The notes under the pieces are model-generated. The model worked only from the letters and a program-made list of their open reading frames with translations. It was not told the origin of the DNA and did no database searches. This document shows, piece by piece, positions 55,725-64,000 of a stretch of DNA of 64,000 nt; the first letter of the stretch is position 1; every line of letters begins with the position of its first letter. A program made the translations under genes and the position numbers. The DNA is from Pseudomonas fulva (lineage in GTDB: Bacteria > Pseudomonadota > Gammaproteobacteria > Pseudomonadales > Pseudomonadaceae), in NCBI RefSeq assembly GCF_015680705.1, contig NZ_JADNYP010000007.1, positions 186,001 through 250,000 on the forward strand, read 5' to 3'.

Positions 55725-55756
55725 CCTGGCACGGCCTGTGCCAGGGCCGTGCCAGG
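55725..55756 (-). terminator. Inverted repeat after the XRE gene, two competing hairpins
   Basis: CCTGGCACGGCC (55725-55736) is an exact inverted repeat of GGCCGTGCCAGG (55745-55756). A third copy, GTGCCAGG at 55738-55745, can also pair with CCTGGCAC, so two hairpins compete. It lies 22 bases beyond the XRE stop and 73 bases before the sugar-nucleotide gene ATG, read on the minus strand. It could terminate the regulator or attenuate the downstream pair. No T-run. Confidence 0.6.
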
Positions 55757-55777
55757 CGGCGCATGCCGGGCTGCCAC

Positions 55778-56596
55778 TCACTCGGTCTCGAACAACCCGT
55801 TGCTGATCGGCCCCACGCTCAGCCGCTCGCGAATGTCGTCATCGATACGCGGGTCATCGGGACGGTACAGCCGCACCTGCCGATAGGCATTGATGCGGTT
55901 GATCTCGGCGCCCAGGTATTCCCACACCACCCGGGTACAGGCCGGGTTGCGTCGGTCGGCGCTGGACACGCCGGTCTTCAGGCCGTTGAGCCGAGTGATG
56001 CGGCTCTTGAAGCTGGGGATGAGGATGGTCTGGCTCATCTCGTTGAAAGTCAGCGACTCGTAGTCGATGAGAAACAGCCGGTCCTGCAGCTGGAAGGCCG
56101 CGCCGAGGTAGCGACAACGCACCCAGTCCTCGGCCTGGACATCGGCGCTGCTGGTACGCTCCTGGCGCTCCTGGCGCTCGAACATGAACGCCCCACGCTC
56201 TTCTCGCAGGTGCACGAGCGAGAGCAGGATCGAGCCAGGGACGGAGATGCAGTTGGAATACTCGAAGTAGTAGCCGCAATAGCGCGAGAGGTTGCCGGTG
56301 TGCTCATGCAGGGGCTTGAACAGCTCGCTGAGCGGATCGCCCTGCCGCGCCGTATCGGCCAGGTGACTTCGCGCCCCGATCAACCGGGCAAACTGTTCCG
56401 GAGGAAGGCCCAGCTCGTAGTCCTCGACGCCGAAGAAGTCACCGATGCGCTTGAGGTTGTAGGCCGTGGGACGGCTGTGCCCGCTGAGGTACTTGTTGAA
56501 CTGCCCGCGGTTGATCGACAGCTGTCGGCAAACCTCTGAAATAGAGCGGTAATGACTGCAGGCAAGCTTCAGGTTGGCAGCGAAATGTTCGCTCAT
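55778..56596 (-). CDS. XRE-family transcriptional regulator with C-terminal sensor region
   Basis: A 272-residue regulator. The helix-turn-helix is at residues 15-62 (SEVCRQLSINRGQFNKYLSG, RPTAYNLKRIGDFFGV). The remaining 200 residues are an uncharacterised domain with SRYCGYYFEYSNCISVPGS and LIDYESLTFNEMSQTILIP, perhaps ligand-binding. It is divergent from an alanine:Na+ symporter gene, with GCATCA repeats between them, so it may control the symporter and itself. Confidence 0.85.
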   Translation of the reverse strand: MSEHFAANLKLACSHYRSISEVCRQLSINRGQFNKYLSGHSRPTAYNLKRIGDFFGVEDYELGLPPEQFARLIGARSHLADTARQGDPLSELFKPLHEHTGNLSRYCGYYFEYSNCISVPGSILLSLVHLREERGAFMFERQERQERTSSADVQAEDWVRCRYLGAAFQLQDRLFLIDYESLTFNEMSQTILIPSFKSRITRLNGLKTGVSSADRRNPACTRVVWEYLGAEINRINAYRQVRLYRPDDPRIDDDIRERLSVGPISNGLFETE

Positions 56597-56610
56597 GGAT
56601 CCGGTCCCGG

Positions 56611-56648
56611 TGATGCATCAGGCGCCACTATAGCATCAAGTCGCATCA
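56611..56648. promoter_or_regulatory. GCATCA repeats, candidate operator between XRE regulator and symporter
   Basis: Three GCATCA copies (56615-56620, 56633-56638, 56643-56648), the first inside the perfect palindrome TGATGCATCA (56611-56620). A minus-strand -10-like TATAGT (56627-56632) lies between them. The positions fit self-repression by the XRE protein. They start 15 bases upstream of its ATG. Confidence 0.45.
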
Positions 56649-56771
56649 ATTCGGCACAACCCGCGAAATTGTAACCTCACTTGTCATGGCCAACCATGCG
56701 CCCCATGGCTCCAGCGCGCCCAGCGTTGGCCGACATCTTTCATCGCAAAGAATAAGAATCGAGGTTCTTCC

Positions 56772-58226
56772 ATGCTCGAAGCACTCAACGATTTCCTCTC
56801 GGGGAAACTCCTCATCGTGCTGATCGTCGGACTCGGCGGTTACTTCACCATCCGCTCGCGGTTCGTCCAGTTCCGCCACTTTGGCCACATGTTCGCGGTG
56901 TTCCGCGAATCGCTGCGTGGCCAGGCCGGCCAGTTGAGTTCGTTCCAGGCCCTGATGCTGAGCCTGGCAGGCCGTGTCGGCGCGGGCAACATCGCCGGTG
57001 TCGGCATCGCCGTGACCCTGGGCGGGCCAGGCGCGGTGTTCTGGATGTGGGTCACGGCGCTGGTCGGCATGGCCAGCAGCTTCTTCGAATGCACCCTGGC
57101 GCAGGTCTACAAGCGCGCCGATGGCGACGGTCTGTACCGGGGCGGCCCGGCCTACTACATCCAGCACGGCCTGAAGCTCAAGAGCATGGCAGTGGTGTTC
57201 TCGATCCTGCTGCTGGTGACCTACGGCTTCGCCTTCATGGGTCTGCAGTCGTACACCGTGACCCACTCGCTGCAAAACGCCTTCGGCTTCGATCCGAGCC
57301 ACACCGGTATCGCCCTGGCCGTGCTGCTGGCGGTCGTGTTCTTGGGTGGCATCAAGCGGATCGCCGCAGTGTCCGACCTGCTGGTACCGATCAAGACCCT
57401 GGCCTACATCGGCGTGACCCTGTATGTGATCGGCACTCAGATCGAACACGTGCCGGCCATGCTGGAAACCATCTTCAAGAGCGCTTTCGGCCTTGACCCG
57501 GCGTTTGGCGGGCTGCTCGGCAGCGCCATCGTCATGGGCGTCAAGCGCGGCGTGTTCGCCAACGAAGCGGGCCTGGGCAGTGCGCCCAACGTCGCTGCCG
57601 TGGCGGCGGTCAAGCATCCTGGTGCCCAAGGCGTGGTCCAGGCTTTCAGCGTGTTCCTCGACACGTTCGTGATCTGCACCTGCACCGCACTGCTGATCCT
57701 GCTGTCGGGCTTCTATACCCCTGGCTTCGAAGGTGACGGCATCGTCCTGACCCAGAACTCACTGGCCGCCGTGGTTGGTGACTGGGGCCGCCTGTTCGTC
57801 AGCGTCGCGCTGTCGCTGTTCGTCTTCACCTGCATCCTCTACAACTACTATCTGGGCGAGAACAGCCTGCAGTTCCTCAGCCGCAACCGCATGGTGCTGT
57901 TCGGTTTCCGCGCCCTGGTGCTGGTGCTGGTGGTATGGGGGTCGGTACAGGACCTGTCGACCGTGTTCGCCTTTGCCGACATCACCATGACCTGCCTGGC
58001 CTTCGTCAACCTGGTCGCCCTGGCCTTGCTGTTCAAGGTCGGCCTGCGGGTGATGCGCGACTATGACGAGCAGCGCCGGGCCGGCATCAAGCAGCCCGTG
58101 TTCGATGCCTCGAAGTTCCAGGACCTGGACCTGGACCGTGCCGCCTGGCCGGCCAATCCGCAGGTCGCAGCGACCGACGAGCAGGCTGCCGGCCCGGCTC
58201 ACGTCCAGGCCCAGGCCCAACGCTGA
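56772..58226 (+). CDS. Alanine/glycine:Na+ symporter, AGCS family
   Basis: A 484-residue inner-membrane transporter for alanine or glycine with sodium. Family landmarks are SLAGRVGAGNIAGVGIAVTLGG, GGPAYYIQHGLK, KRGVFANEAGLGSAPNVAAVA and the N-terminal LIVGLGGYFTIRSR. A hydrophilic C-terminal tail follows. It is divergent from the XRE gene and the asparaginase gene follows it. Confidence 0.93.
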   Translation: MLEALNDFLSGKLLIVLIVGLGGYFTIRSRFVQFRHFGHMFAVFRESLRGQAGQLSSFQALMLSLAGRVGAGNIAGVGIAVTLGGPGAVFWMWVTALVGMASSFFECTLAQVYKRADGDGLYRGGPAYYIQHGLKLKSMAVVFSILLLVTYGFAFMGLQSYTVTHSLQNAFGFDPSHTGIALAVLLAVVFLGGIKRIAAVSDLLVPIKTLAYIGVTLYVIGTQIEHVPAMLETIFKSAFGLDPAFGGLLGSAIVMGVKRGVFANEAGLGSAPNVAAVAAVKHPGAQGVVQAFSVFLDTFVICTCTALLILLSGFYTPGFEGDGIVLTQNSLAAVVGDWGRLFVSVALSLFVFTCILYNYYLGENSLQFLSRNRMVLFGFRALVLVLVVWGSVQDLSTVFAFADITMTCLAFVNLVALALLFKVGLRVMRDYDEQRRAGIKQPVFDASKFQDLDLDRAAWPANPQVAATDEQAAGPAHVQAQAQR

Positions 58227-58238
58227 CAGTACTGCTGC

Positions 58239-58263
58239 CAGCCGCCCCGTCCGTGGGCGGCTG
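58239..58263 (+). terminator. Hairpin after the symporter gene
   Basis: CAGCCGCCC (58239-58247) pairs perfectly with GGGCGGCTG (58255-58263) around a 7-base loop, then CCGTTCT. The gap to the asparaginase ATG is only 31 bases, so this may be partial termination. Confidence 0.45.
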
Positions 58264-58294
58264 CCGTTCTCCGCTCCTCGCTACGGAATGCGCC

Positions 58295-59284
58295 ATGCGT
58301 GAAGTCAAGAATCTCCTCGTCCTCTATACCGGTGGCACCATCGGCATGCTGCAGACCCCTTCCGGTCTCGCGCCGGCCGGCGGCTTCGAAGCCCGCATGC
58401 GCGAGCACCTGGCCCAACGTGCCGATGCGCCACGCTTGAGCTGGACCCTGCGCGAGCTGGACCCGCTGATCGACAGCGCCAACATGCAGCAGGCCAACTG
58501 GCTGGCGATGCGCGGCGCCATCGTCGAGGCGGTGCAGCGCGACGGCCATGACGGCGTGCTGGTGCTGCATGGCACCGATACCCTGGCCTACAGCGCCGCG
58601 GCGTTGTCGTTCCTGCTGCTCGGGTTGCCGGTGCCGGTGCTGCTGACCGGCTCGATGCTGCCGGCCGGGGCGCCGGACAGCGATGCCTGGGACAATCTCG
58701 CAGGTGCCCTGGGCCTGTTCGAGCAAGGCTTGCCGGCCGCTGTACAGCTGTACTTCAATGGCCAGCTGCTGCATGGCTGCCGCGCGTCGAAGCTGCGCAG
58801 CGAGGCTTTCGACGCCTTTGCCGCCCTGCCCCGCCAGCGCCAGGACGAACGTGCCGATGGCGTGCCGACCGAGCTGGACTACCGTCGACCGCGCCAGCCG
58901 GTCAGCCTGGCCGTGATGCCGATGTTCCCCGGCCTGTCGGCCGGGCAGGTACGCGGCGTGCTGGCCAGCGGCGTGCGTGGCCTGTTGCTCGAATGCTATG
59001 GCAGCGGTACTGGCCCATCGGATGACCAGGCCCTGCTCGAGGTGCTGCGGGAGGCTCGTCGGGATGGCGTACTGCTCGTTGCGATCAGCCAGTGCCCGGA
59101 AGGCGCGGTGCAGTTCGCAACCTATGCCGCCGGCAGTCGGCTGCGTGATGCCGGCCTGGTCAGCGGTGGCGGCATGACCCGCGAGGCAGCGCTGGGCAAG
59201 ATGTTCGCCCTGCTCGGTGCCGGCCTGGACATCCAGGACGCCGAGCGCTGGTTCGCGCTGGATCTGTGCGGCGAGCGGGCCTGA
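58295..59284 (+). CDS. ansA: Type I L-asparaginase
   Basis: A 329-residue cytoplasmic enzyme that hydrolyses L-asparagine to aspartate and ammonia. The catalytic threonines are in LYTGGTIGML near the N-terminus and LHGTDTLAYSAAALSF near the centre, and no signal peptide is seen, so it is the type I form. Glutamine use cannot be excluded. It follows the alanine symporter on the same strand. Confidence 0.92.
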   Translation: MREVKNLLVLYTGGTIGMLQTPSGLAPAGGFEARMREHLAQRADAPRLSWTLRELDPLIDSANMQQANWLAMRGAIVEAVQRDGHDGVLVLHGTDTLAYSAAALSFLLLGLPVPVLLTGSMLPAGAPDSDAWDNLAGALGLFEQGLPAAVQLYFNGQLLHGCRASKLRSEAFDAFAALPRQRQDERADGVPTELDYRRPRQPVSLAVMPMFPGLSAGQVRGVLASGVRGLLLECYGSGTGPSDDQALLEVLREARRDGVLLVAISQCPEGAVQFATYAAGSRLRDAGLVSGGGMTREAALGKMFALLGAGLDIQDAERWFALDLCGERA

Positions 59285-59295
59285 GCGGAGGAAGG

Positions 59296-59391
59296 TGGCG
59301 GAAGGCAGCGGGAGTCGAACCTGCCCGGGAACGGCTGCCGTCCCCAACCGGGTTTGAAGCCCGGCCGCGCCACCGGGCGCGATTGCCTTCC
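59296..59391 (-). tRNA. selC: tRNA-Sec (anticodon UCA)
   Basis: A 96-base tRNA on the minus strand, beginning GGAAGGCAATCGCGCCCGG and ending CTGCCTTCCGCCA with an encoded CCA. The acceptor stem is 8 pairs (GGAAGGCA with TGCCTTCC). The anticodon loop is CTTCAAA, with UCA read at 59355-59357, and the variable arm is long, as expected for Sec. It is encoded just downstream of selB, so the whole selenocysteine set is here. Confidence 0.96.
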
Positions 59392-59397
59392 TTGAAT

Positions 59398-61317
59398 TCA
59401 TGACCCATGGTGCTGGGCCAGGGCGCTGTCGGTACGGATGTAACGCTGGTCGGCCACCCGGCGGGTAAGGCCCAGGCGATCGAAGTACTCCAGTATCTGG
59501 ACCGTGCGCTTGCGTCCGATGCCGAGCAGGTCACGATACGCGGCGACCTGTACTATCGGGGATCGAGCCGCCTGCTGCAAGAGCAGATCGGCCATTCGCT
59601 GAATCATTTCCTGCGGATAGAACAGGTCGCGCACCACCTGGTGCACCACGCCTGCGCGTGCCAGCTTGCGCAGCAACAGGCGCACCTCGGCCTCGTCATG
59701 CTGCTGGGCCGCTGCCAGCGTGCGGACCCACGGCGGGTCGAACTGGCCTTGCAGCAGCGAGGGTTTGAGACGTTCCCACAACGCGGCATCGGCGTCGCCA
59801 AGGCGGACCTGATGGTCCGGCAGGTGCAGCCACGGCCCGCTGTTGTCGATCTTCGCCTCGGCGATCAGCGCCTCGAGCAAGGCGATGAACGCAGGCCGCT
59901 CCAGGGGCATGGCGGCAAAGCGACGCAGGCGGTCACGATCCGGCCCCAACTGGTCGGGCTCGCGCGCGTGAAACAGCGACAGGCGCTCGAGCAGCTCGGC
60001 CTTCAAGGCATGCCAGCGTTGGCCGGCGAACAGCAGCGGCCCTTGCCGGGTGACCACCACCTGTACGTCCTCGGGCAGCTGCCAGCTGTCGCGCGGGCGG
60101 TTGAACTGTCGTTCCAGGCGCTGCGGATCGAGCCCCGATGGCGCGCTCTGCAGCAGTCCCGGCAAGGCGTCCTCCAGGCTCGCGCAGCCGGCCAGCACGC
60201 CAAGCTGCCGCAGGCGCGCCTCGCTGCGCCGATGGCGGCTCGGCCCGAACGGGTCAAGGACGCGGCCGCCGCCGAGCGTGCGCTGTGCGCGCTGGTCGCG
60301 CAACACCAGGCGATCGCCATGCACCGCCTGCAGGGGCGCATCGAGCAGCAACTGGGCGAACATGCGCCGGCCGGGCTGCAGCTTGTCGGCTTCCAGCAGG
60401 GCTACCCGGGCGGTGACGTCCTGGGTGCCGAGGTGCACATGCACGGCACTGAAATGTTCGAACGGTCGTGACTCGCCTGGCAGCAGGTAGCATTCGATAT
60501 CCACCCGCTGGCTGGGCGCATGCAGCCATGCCGGCAATAGCCAGTCGCCACGACGGATCTGCTCCAGCGCCAGGCGCTCGCCAGTAATGTTCAAGGCCAC
60601 GCGCTGGCCGGCCTCGGCCTGCTGGGCAGGTCGATTCTGGGCGTGCAGGCCGCGCACGCGCACGGGCCTGCCAGCCTTGCCCAGCACCAGGCTCTCGCCG
60701 ACCTCGGCTTGCCCCGCCAGGGCCGTGCCGGTCACCACGATACCGGTCCCGGCCACCGAGAACGCCCGGTCGACGGCCAGGCGAAAACCGCCTCGCACGC
60801 TGCGCCCGCGCACTTGGCCCTGCGCCTGCCACAAGGCTTCGCGCAAGGCTTCCAGGCCCTCCCCGGTGACGCTGGATAGCGCGAACTGCGGCGCGCCGGC
60901 ATGAGGTCCGGCTGCCAGCAGGCTGGCGACCTGCGCCTGGACTTGCGCCACGCGCCCAGGCTCGACCCGGTCGCATTTGCTGATGGCCACTATGGCCTGG
61001 GGGATGCCCAGCAGCTCGATGATCGCCAGGTGCTCGCGGGTTTGGGGCATCACGCCATCGTCGGCAGCCACCACCAGCAGTACCAGGTCGATGCCATGGG
61101 CGCCAGCGAGCATGTTGTGGATGAAGCGCTCATGCCCGGGCACGTCGATGAACCCGACCAGCGGCGCGCCCTGGCGCAACGACGCGTAGCGGTAGCCAAG
61201 GTCGATGGTCATGCCACGGGCCCGCTCCTCCTGGCGGCGGTCGCCGGTCTGTCCGGTCAGCGCCTGCAGCAAGGCGGTCTTGCCATGATCGATATGCCCG
61301 GCGGTACCGACGATCAC
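59398..61317 (-). CDS. selB: Selenocysteine-specific elongation factor SelB
   Basis: Brings Sec-tRNA to UGA codons marked by a SECIS hairpin. The 639-residue protein has the GTPase domain ([36 protein letters not shown]), three EF-Tu-like domains, and C-terminal winged helices that bind SECIS (the tail with [20 protein letters not shown]). It starts at GTG 61317, overlapping the selA stop by 4 bases. Confidence 0.96.
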   Translation of the reverse strand: MIVGTAGHIDHGKTALLQALTGQTGDRRQEERARGMTIDLGYRYASLRQGAPLVGFIDVPGHERFIHNMLAGAHGIDLVLLVVAADDGVMPQTREHLAIIELLGIPQAIVAISKCDRVEPGRVAQVQAQVASLLAAGPHAGAPQFALSSVTGEGLEALREALWQAQGQVRGRSVRGGFRLAVDRAFSVAGTGIVVTGTALAGQAEVGESLVLGKAGRPVRVRGLHAQNRPAQQAEAGQRVALNITGERLALEQIRRGDWLLPAWLHAPSQRVDIECYLLPGESRPFEHFSAVHVHLGTQDVTARVALLEADKLQPGRRMFAQLLLDAPLQAVHGDRLVLRDQRAQRTLGGGRVLDPFGPSRHRRSEARLRQLGVLAGCASLEDALPGLLQSAPSGLDPQRLERQFNRPRDSWQLPEDVQVVVTRQGPLLFAGQRWHALKAELLERLSLFHAREPDQLGPDRDRLRRFAAMPLERPAFIALLEALIAEAKIDNSGPWLHLPDHQVRLGDADAALWERLKPSLLQGQFDPPWVRTLAAAQQHDEAEVRLLLRKLARAGVVHQVVRDLFYPQEMIQRMADLLLQQAARSPIVQVAAYRDLLGIGRKRTVQILEYFDRLGLTRRVADQRYIRTDSALAQHHGS

Positions 61318-62744
61318 CGGATCGGCTCCAGGCCAAGCGTGGGCAACTGGGCCAGCCAGCAGGCTTCGTCGTCGAGCTGCCTGAGATCGAGCCAGAGGGC
61401 ATCGTCGTCGATACGCCCCAGCACCGGCACCGGCAGGTCGCGCAAGGCTCGCTCCAGAGCATGCAGGCTACGCCCACGGAGCTTCTTCGAAACCTGCGCG
61501 CGCAGGCACAGCGCTGCGCTTGGCAAACGGGCCACCGGTTGGCTGCCACTGCCGATCATGCCCAGCACCGGCTCGACGTTGACCGACCAGGGCGCCCCGA
61601 CCACGGCAGCCAGCCCCGGCGCGAGTCGCTCGGCCTGGGCCATGATGTCGGCCTGGGATCGAGTCAGCAGCCTCAGGCTGGGCAAACGCTCGGCCAGTCG
61701 GTCTGGATCGCGGTACAGCGCCAGCACGGCCTCGAGGGCGGCCAGGGTCAGTTTGTCGACGCGCAGGGCGCGCTTGAGCGGGTTTTTCTTGATTCGCGCG
61801 ATCAGCGCCTTGCTGCCGACGATGATCCCGGCCTGTGGGCCACCGAGCAGCTTGTCGCCGCTGAAGGTGACGATGTCGGCGCCGTCGGCGAGCGCCTGGC
61901 GCACGGTCGGCTCGGCGGGCAGGCCCCAGCGGCTCAGGTCCAGCAGGCTGCCGCTGCCAAGGTCTTCGAGCAAGGGCAGACCATGCCGATGGGCAATCTC
62001 GGCCAGCTCCCGGGTCGGCACCTGAGTGGTGAAACCCTGGATGCTGTAGTTGCTGCAATGCACGCGCATCAGCAAGCCGGTTCGCGGGTTGATGGCCTGT
62101 TCGTAATCGCGGGCATGGGTGCGGTTGGTGGTGCCGACCTCGTGCAGGCGCACACCGGCGCGGGCCATGATGTCAGGTATGCGGAAGGCGCCGCCGATCT
62201 CGATCAGTTCGCCACGCGAGATGACCCCCTGTTTGCGCGCGCCGAGGCTGTTGAGCGCCAGCAGCACGGCGGCAGCGTTGTTGTTGACCACCGTGACGGC
62301 CTCGGCCCCAGTCAGCTCTCGCAGCAAGCCCTCGATCAGGTCGTCACGGTCGCCGCGCTTGCCGGTGGCCAGGTCCAGTTCGAGATTGAGCGGATGGCGC
62401 GCCGCGGCCTGCACCGCCACCACCGCCTCCTCGGGCAGCAGTGCGCGTCCCAGGTTGGTATGCAGTACGGTACCGGTGAGGTTGAATACCCGGCGAACCT
62501 GGCTGCGCTGGCGGCTGGCCAGGCGCTCGCCGGCTCGCCCCAGCAACACTGGCGGGCAGAGTTCCACGGCGCTGAGCTGACCAAGCAAGGCCGGCTGGCG
62601 CAGTTCGTCGAGCAACAGGCGGAGCTCGGCCAGCACCAGCTCGCGCCCGTGGCGCTCGAGCAGTGGCTGGCAGGCAGGCTGGCGCAGCAGCTTGTCGACC
62701 GATGGCAGGCGTGCCGGGTTGTCACTGGCAAGGCTCGAGGGCAT
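61314..62744 (-). CDS. selA: L-seryl-tRNA(Sec) selenium transferase SelA
   Basis: Pyridoxal-phosphate enzyme that converts Ser-tRNA(Sec) to Sec-tRNA using selenophosphate. The 476-residue protein shows [35 protein letters not shown], and the PLP lysine in [21 protein letters not shown] lies before ATG 62744. It follows fdhE at 66 bases. Confidence 0.97.
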   Translation of the reverse strand: MPSSLASDNPARLPSVDKLLRQPACQPLLERHGRELVLAELRLLLDELRQPALLGQLSAVELCPPVLLGRAGERLASRQRSQVRRVFNLTGTVLHTNLGRALLPEEAVVAVQAAARHPLNLELDLATGKRGDRDDLIEGLLRELTGAEAVTVVNNNAAAVLLALNSLGARKQGVISRGELIEIGGAFRIPDIMARAGVRLHEVGTTNRTHARDYEQAINPRTGLLMRVHCSNYSIQGFTTQVPTRELAEIAHRHGLPLLEDLGSGSLLDLSRWGLPAEPTVRQALADGADIVTFSGDKLLGGPQAGIIVGSKALIARIKKNPLKRALRVDKLTLAALEAVLALYRDPDRLAERLPSLRLLTRSQADIMAQAERLAPGLAAVVGAPWSVNVEPVLGMIGSGSQPVARLPSAALCLRAQVSKKLRGRSLHALERALRDLPVPVLGRIDDDALWLDLRQLDDEACWLAQLPTLGLEPIR

Positions 62745-62810
62745 TGGGATTACCTTGAAGTCCGTTTCGGTCGAGGGCAGACGAGAGGCTTGGAGGTGCA
62801 GTGTAGACTG

Positions 62811-63737
62811 TCAGTTCCCGCCAGGGGCCAGCATCAGGTTGGGTGCCAGGCGCGCGAAGCCCTCCTCGTCCAGCCGCAGATCCAGGGCAAGACTCGCCAG
62901 ATCATCGGCCAGCGGCTCGGCGCCCGCATCGTTTTCCAGGTAGCTGTGCTTGAGATAACTGTTGCAGCCTGGGCAGCATTCGGCACGCAGCGGCGCCTTG
63001 CCGGGCGCATGACGATCGTCCTCGAGACTGCTGTAGCGCAGGTCCTTGCTCGACTCGCAGTACACGCACTTGACCCGCACCACGTGCCATTGGCAGGCGC
63101 ACAGCGAGCAGGCCAGGTAACGTAGGCCGTTGTGCTTGCCTCGATTGCGCACCACGCCGGCCATCGCTGGCGAGCCACAGGCCGGGCACTGCGACAGGCT
63201 GCTGGTCGGCGCCAGCCGGGTACCATCCAGCCTGCTCAGCCAATAGCTCCAGGCGGCCTGCAAGGCCGCGCCGAGCAGCGGCACCAGCGCGGCCGGCACG
63301 GCACTGTACTGGCCACTGGTCAAGGCGATGGCCCAGCCCTTGCGACGGTTCTGGTCAGCTTCGTGCAACGTCTGCAAGGCTGCCTGCAAAGGCAGGTTGC
63401 CCTGCGTCTCGAAGGTCTCCAGCAGCCCCTGCAACCACGGCAGCCAGGCATCCTGGCGCACCAGGCTGTCGACCGCCAGCGGCGGCAGGCCATGGTCCAG
63501 GCTCAGCCGCTGGCGCTCCTCGGCCACCGGCATCTCGCTCGGCGGCTGGTCGAACAGCTGCTGCTGGCCGCGCGACAGGCGCGCGACCAGACGCAGGTAG
63601 TCGCCCAGGGCATGGCCCTGGGCCAGATGCTCGAGACGTTCGGCACGCCGTGCGAAAAGATCGCCCTCGGGCAGATGCAGGAACGGGGGTGCGCTGGCCG
63701 ATGCTTCGATCTGGCCGGGTTCGAGTATCGTGCTCAA
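62811..63737 (-). CDS. fdhE: Formate dehydrogenase accessory protein FdhE
   Basis: Needed for maturation of respiratory formate dehydrogenase. The 308-residue protein has the Cys motifs of a rubredoxin-like iron site: CPACGS, CSLCAC, CVYCES and CCPGCN. The start is TTG 63737, chosen because AAGGA lies seven bases upstream and the protein begins MSTILEPGQIEASASAPPFL. It follows the gamma subunit gene by a few bases. Confidence 0.94.
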   Translation of the reverse strand: MSTILEPGQIEASASAPPFLHLPEGDLFARRAERLEHLAQGHALGDYLRLVARLSRGQQQLFDQPPSEMPVAEERQRLSLDHGLPPLAVDSLVRQDAWLPWLQGLLETFETQGNLPLQAALQTLHEADQNRRKGWAIALTSGQYSAVPAALVPLLGAALQAAWSYWLSRLDGTRLAPTSSLSQCPACGSPAMAGVVRNRGKHNGLRYLACSLCACQWHVVRVKCVYCESSKDLRYSSLEDDRHAPGKAPLRAECCPGCNSYLKHSYLENDAGAEPLADDLASLALDLRLDEEGFARLAPNLMLAPGGN

Positions 63738-63741
63738 GGGT

Positions 63742-64000
63742 TCATCCTTTCTTTCTGCCGGAATGGGTCGGCGTCTGCTCGCCGGTCACTTCGCGATACC
63801 ACAGCTCATGATGCTTGCGCGCCCAGGCGCGACTGACCCAGCCATGCAGCATGGCACCGACCGACCCCTTGATCCAGATGCCGGCGTAGACATGCACGAT
63901 GATCGACAGCACCAGGACGAACCCTGCTGCCGCATGGGCCAGGCTGGCCAGGCGGATGGTGCCGATGTCGAACAAATGGCTGAACCAGGCGCGCCAGATC
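63742..64000 (-). CDS. Formate dehydrogenase gamma subunit (cytochrome b556), C-terminal part
   Basis: The C-terminal 85 residues of the membrane cytochrome b subunit of respiratory formate dehydrogenase, cut by the right edge. Visible are the last membrane helix (LASLAHAAAGFVLVLSIIVHVYAGIW, with a His heme ligand) and the tail SRAWARKHHELWYREVTGE. The stop lies 5 bases before the fdhE start, so the genes are translated together. The large selenocysteine subunit and the beta subunit would be farther right. fdnI/fdoI is meant by homology. Confidence 0.93.
   Translation of the reverse strand, partial: IWRAWFSHLFDIGTIRLASLAHAAAGFVLVLSIIVHVYAGIWIKGSVGAMLHGWVSRAWARKHHELWYREVTGEQTPTHSGRKKG

Overview
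The window is about 64 kb of GC-rich, densely coding chromosome from a fluorescent Pseudomonas, most likely the P. putida group. This rests on protein sequences that read as close P. putida homologues (Dxs, RibA, NusB, RibBA, FdhE as I remember them) and on gene order. The block nrdR-ribD-ribE-ribBA-ribH-nusB-thiL-pgpA, with YbaY, methyltransferase, CnoX, His-rich protein, ABC transporter, oprG and epimerase beside it, matches what I recall around PA4042-PA4069 of P. aeruginosa. I see no transposase, integrase, CRISPR array or rRNA. Both edges cut genes: mrdA on the left and a formate dehydrogenase gamma subunit on the right.

Layout. 1-3.8 kb: minus-strand housekeeping operon proA-nadD-rsfS-rlmH-mrdA. 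4-12.8 kb: DNA glycosylase, DedA-PAP2 fusion, lrgAB-like pair plus a LON-domain gene, a MORN-repeat/caspase-like lipoprotein, an NAD(P)-binding protein, and mpl-ubiX-yceK. 12.9-20.5 kb: ethanolamine catabolism. A sigma-54 activator (EatR-like) diverges from aldehyde dehydrogenase, permease (eat) and eutBC, with a good -24/-12 promoter between. 20.7-23.7 kb: DedA protein, mtfA, ppa and an S24-like repressor that lacks its protease residues. 23.7-25.5 kb: a 690-base gene-poor, locally AT-richer stretch and an acyltransferase. 25.7-31.2 kb: an iron-uptake module (siderophore receptor, two-component system, PfeE/Fes-like esterase), with a near-identical 14-base motif upstream of both receptor and esterase.

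31.3-49.8 kb: RtcB, then an FMN riboswitch with ribB, then xseB-ispA-dxs (isoprenoids), B12 receptor btuB and a BtuF-like protein, ribA, and the long minus-strand operon nrdR-ribD-ribE-ribBA-ribH-nusB-thiL-pgpA-binding protein, read with many 4-base stop/start overlaps. The RibBA protein has lost the catalytic residues of its GTP cyclohydrolase II half, which fits a separate RibA and a separate riboswitch-controlled RibB. 49.9-53.8 kb: a probable Zur-controlled zinc operon (His-rich protein, ABC ATPase, FtsX permease, DUF3299), then oprG with an Anr-type site. 53.8-58.2 kb: two sugar-nucleotide proteins, an XRE regulator and an alanine:Na+ symporter divergent from it, then an asparaginase. 59.3-64 kb: selenocysteine machinery (tRNA-Sec, selB, selA) directly after fdhE and the formate dehydrogenase gamma subunit.

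Several parts link through cofactors. Ethanolamine ammonia-lyase needs adenosylcobalamin and btuB with the BtuF-like protein can import B12. The rib genes supply flavins. The selenocysteine genes very likely serve the formate dehydrogenase whose large subunit would lie beyond the right edge.
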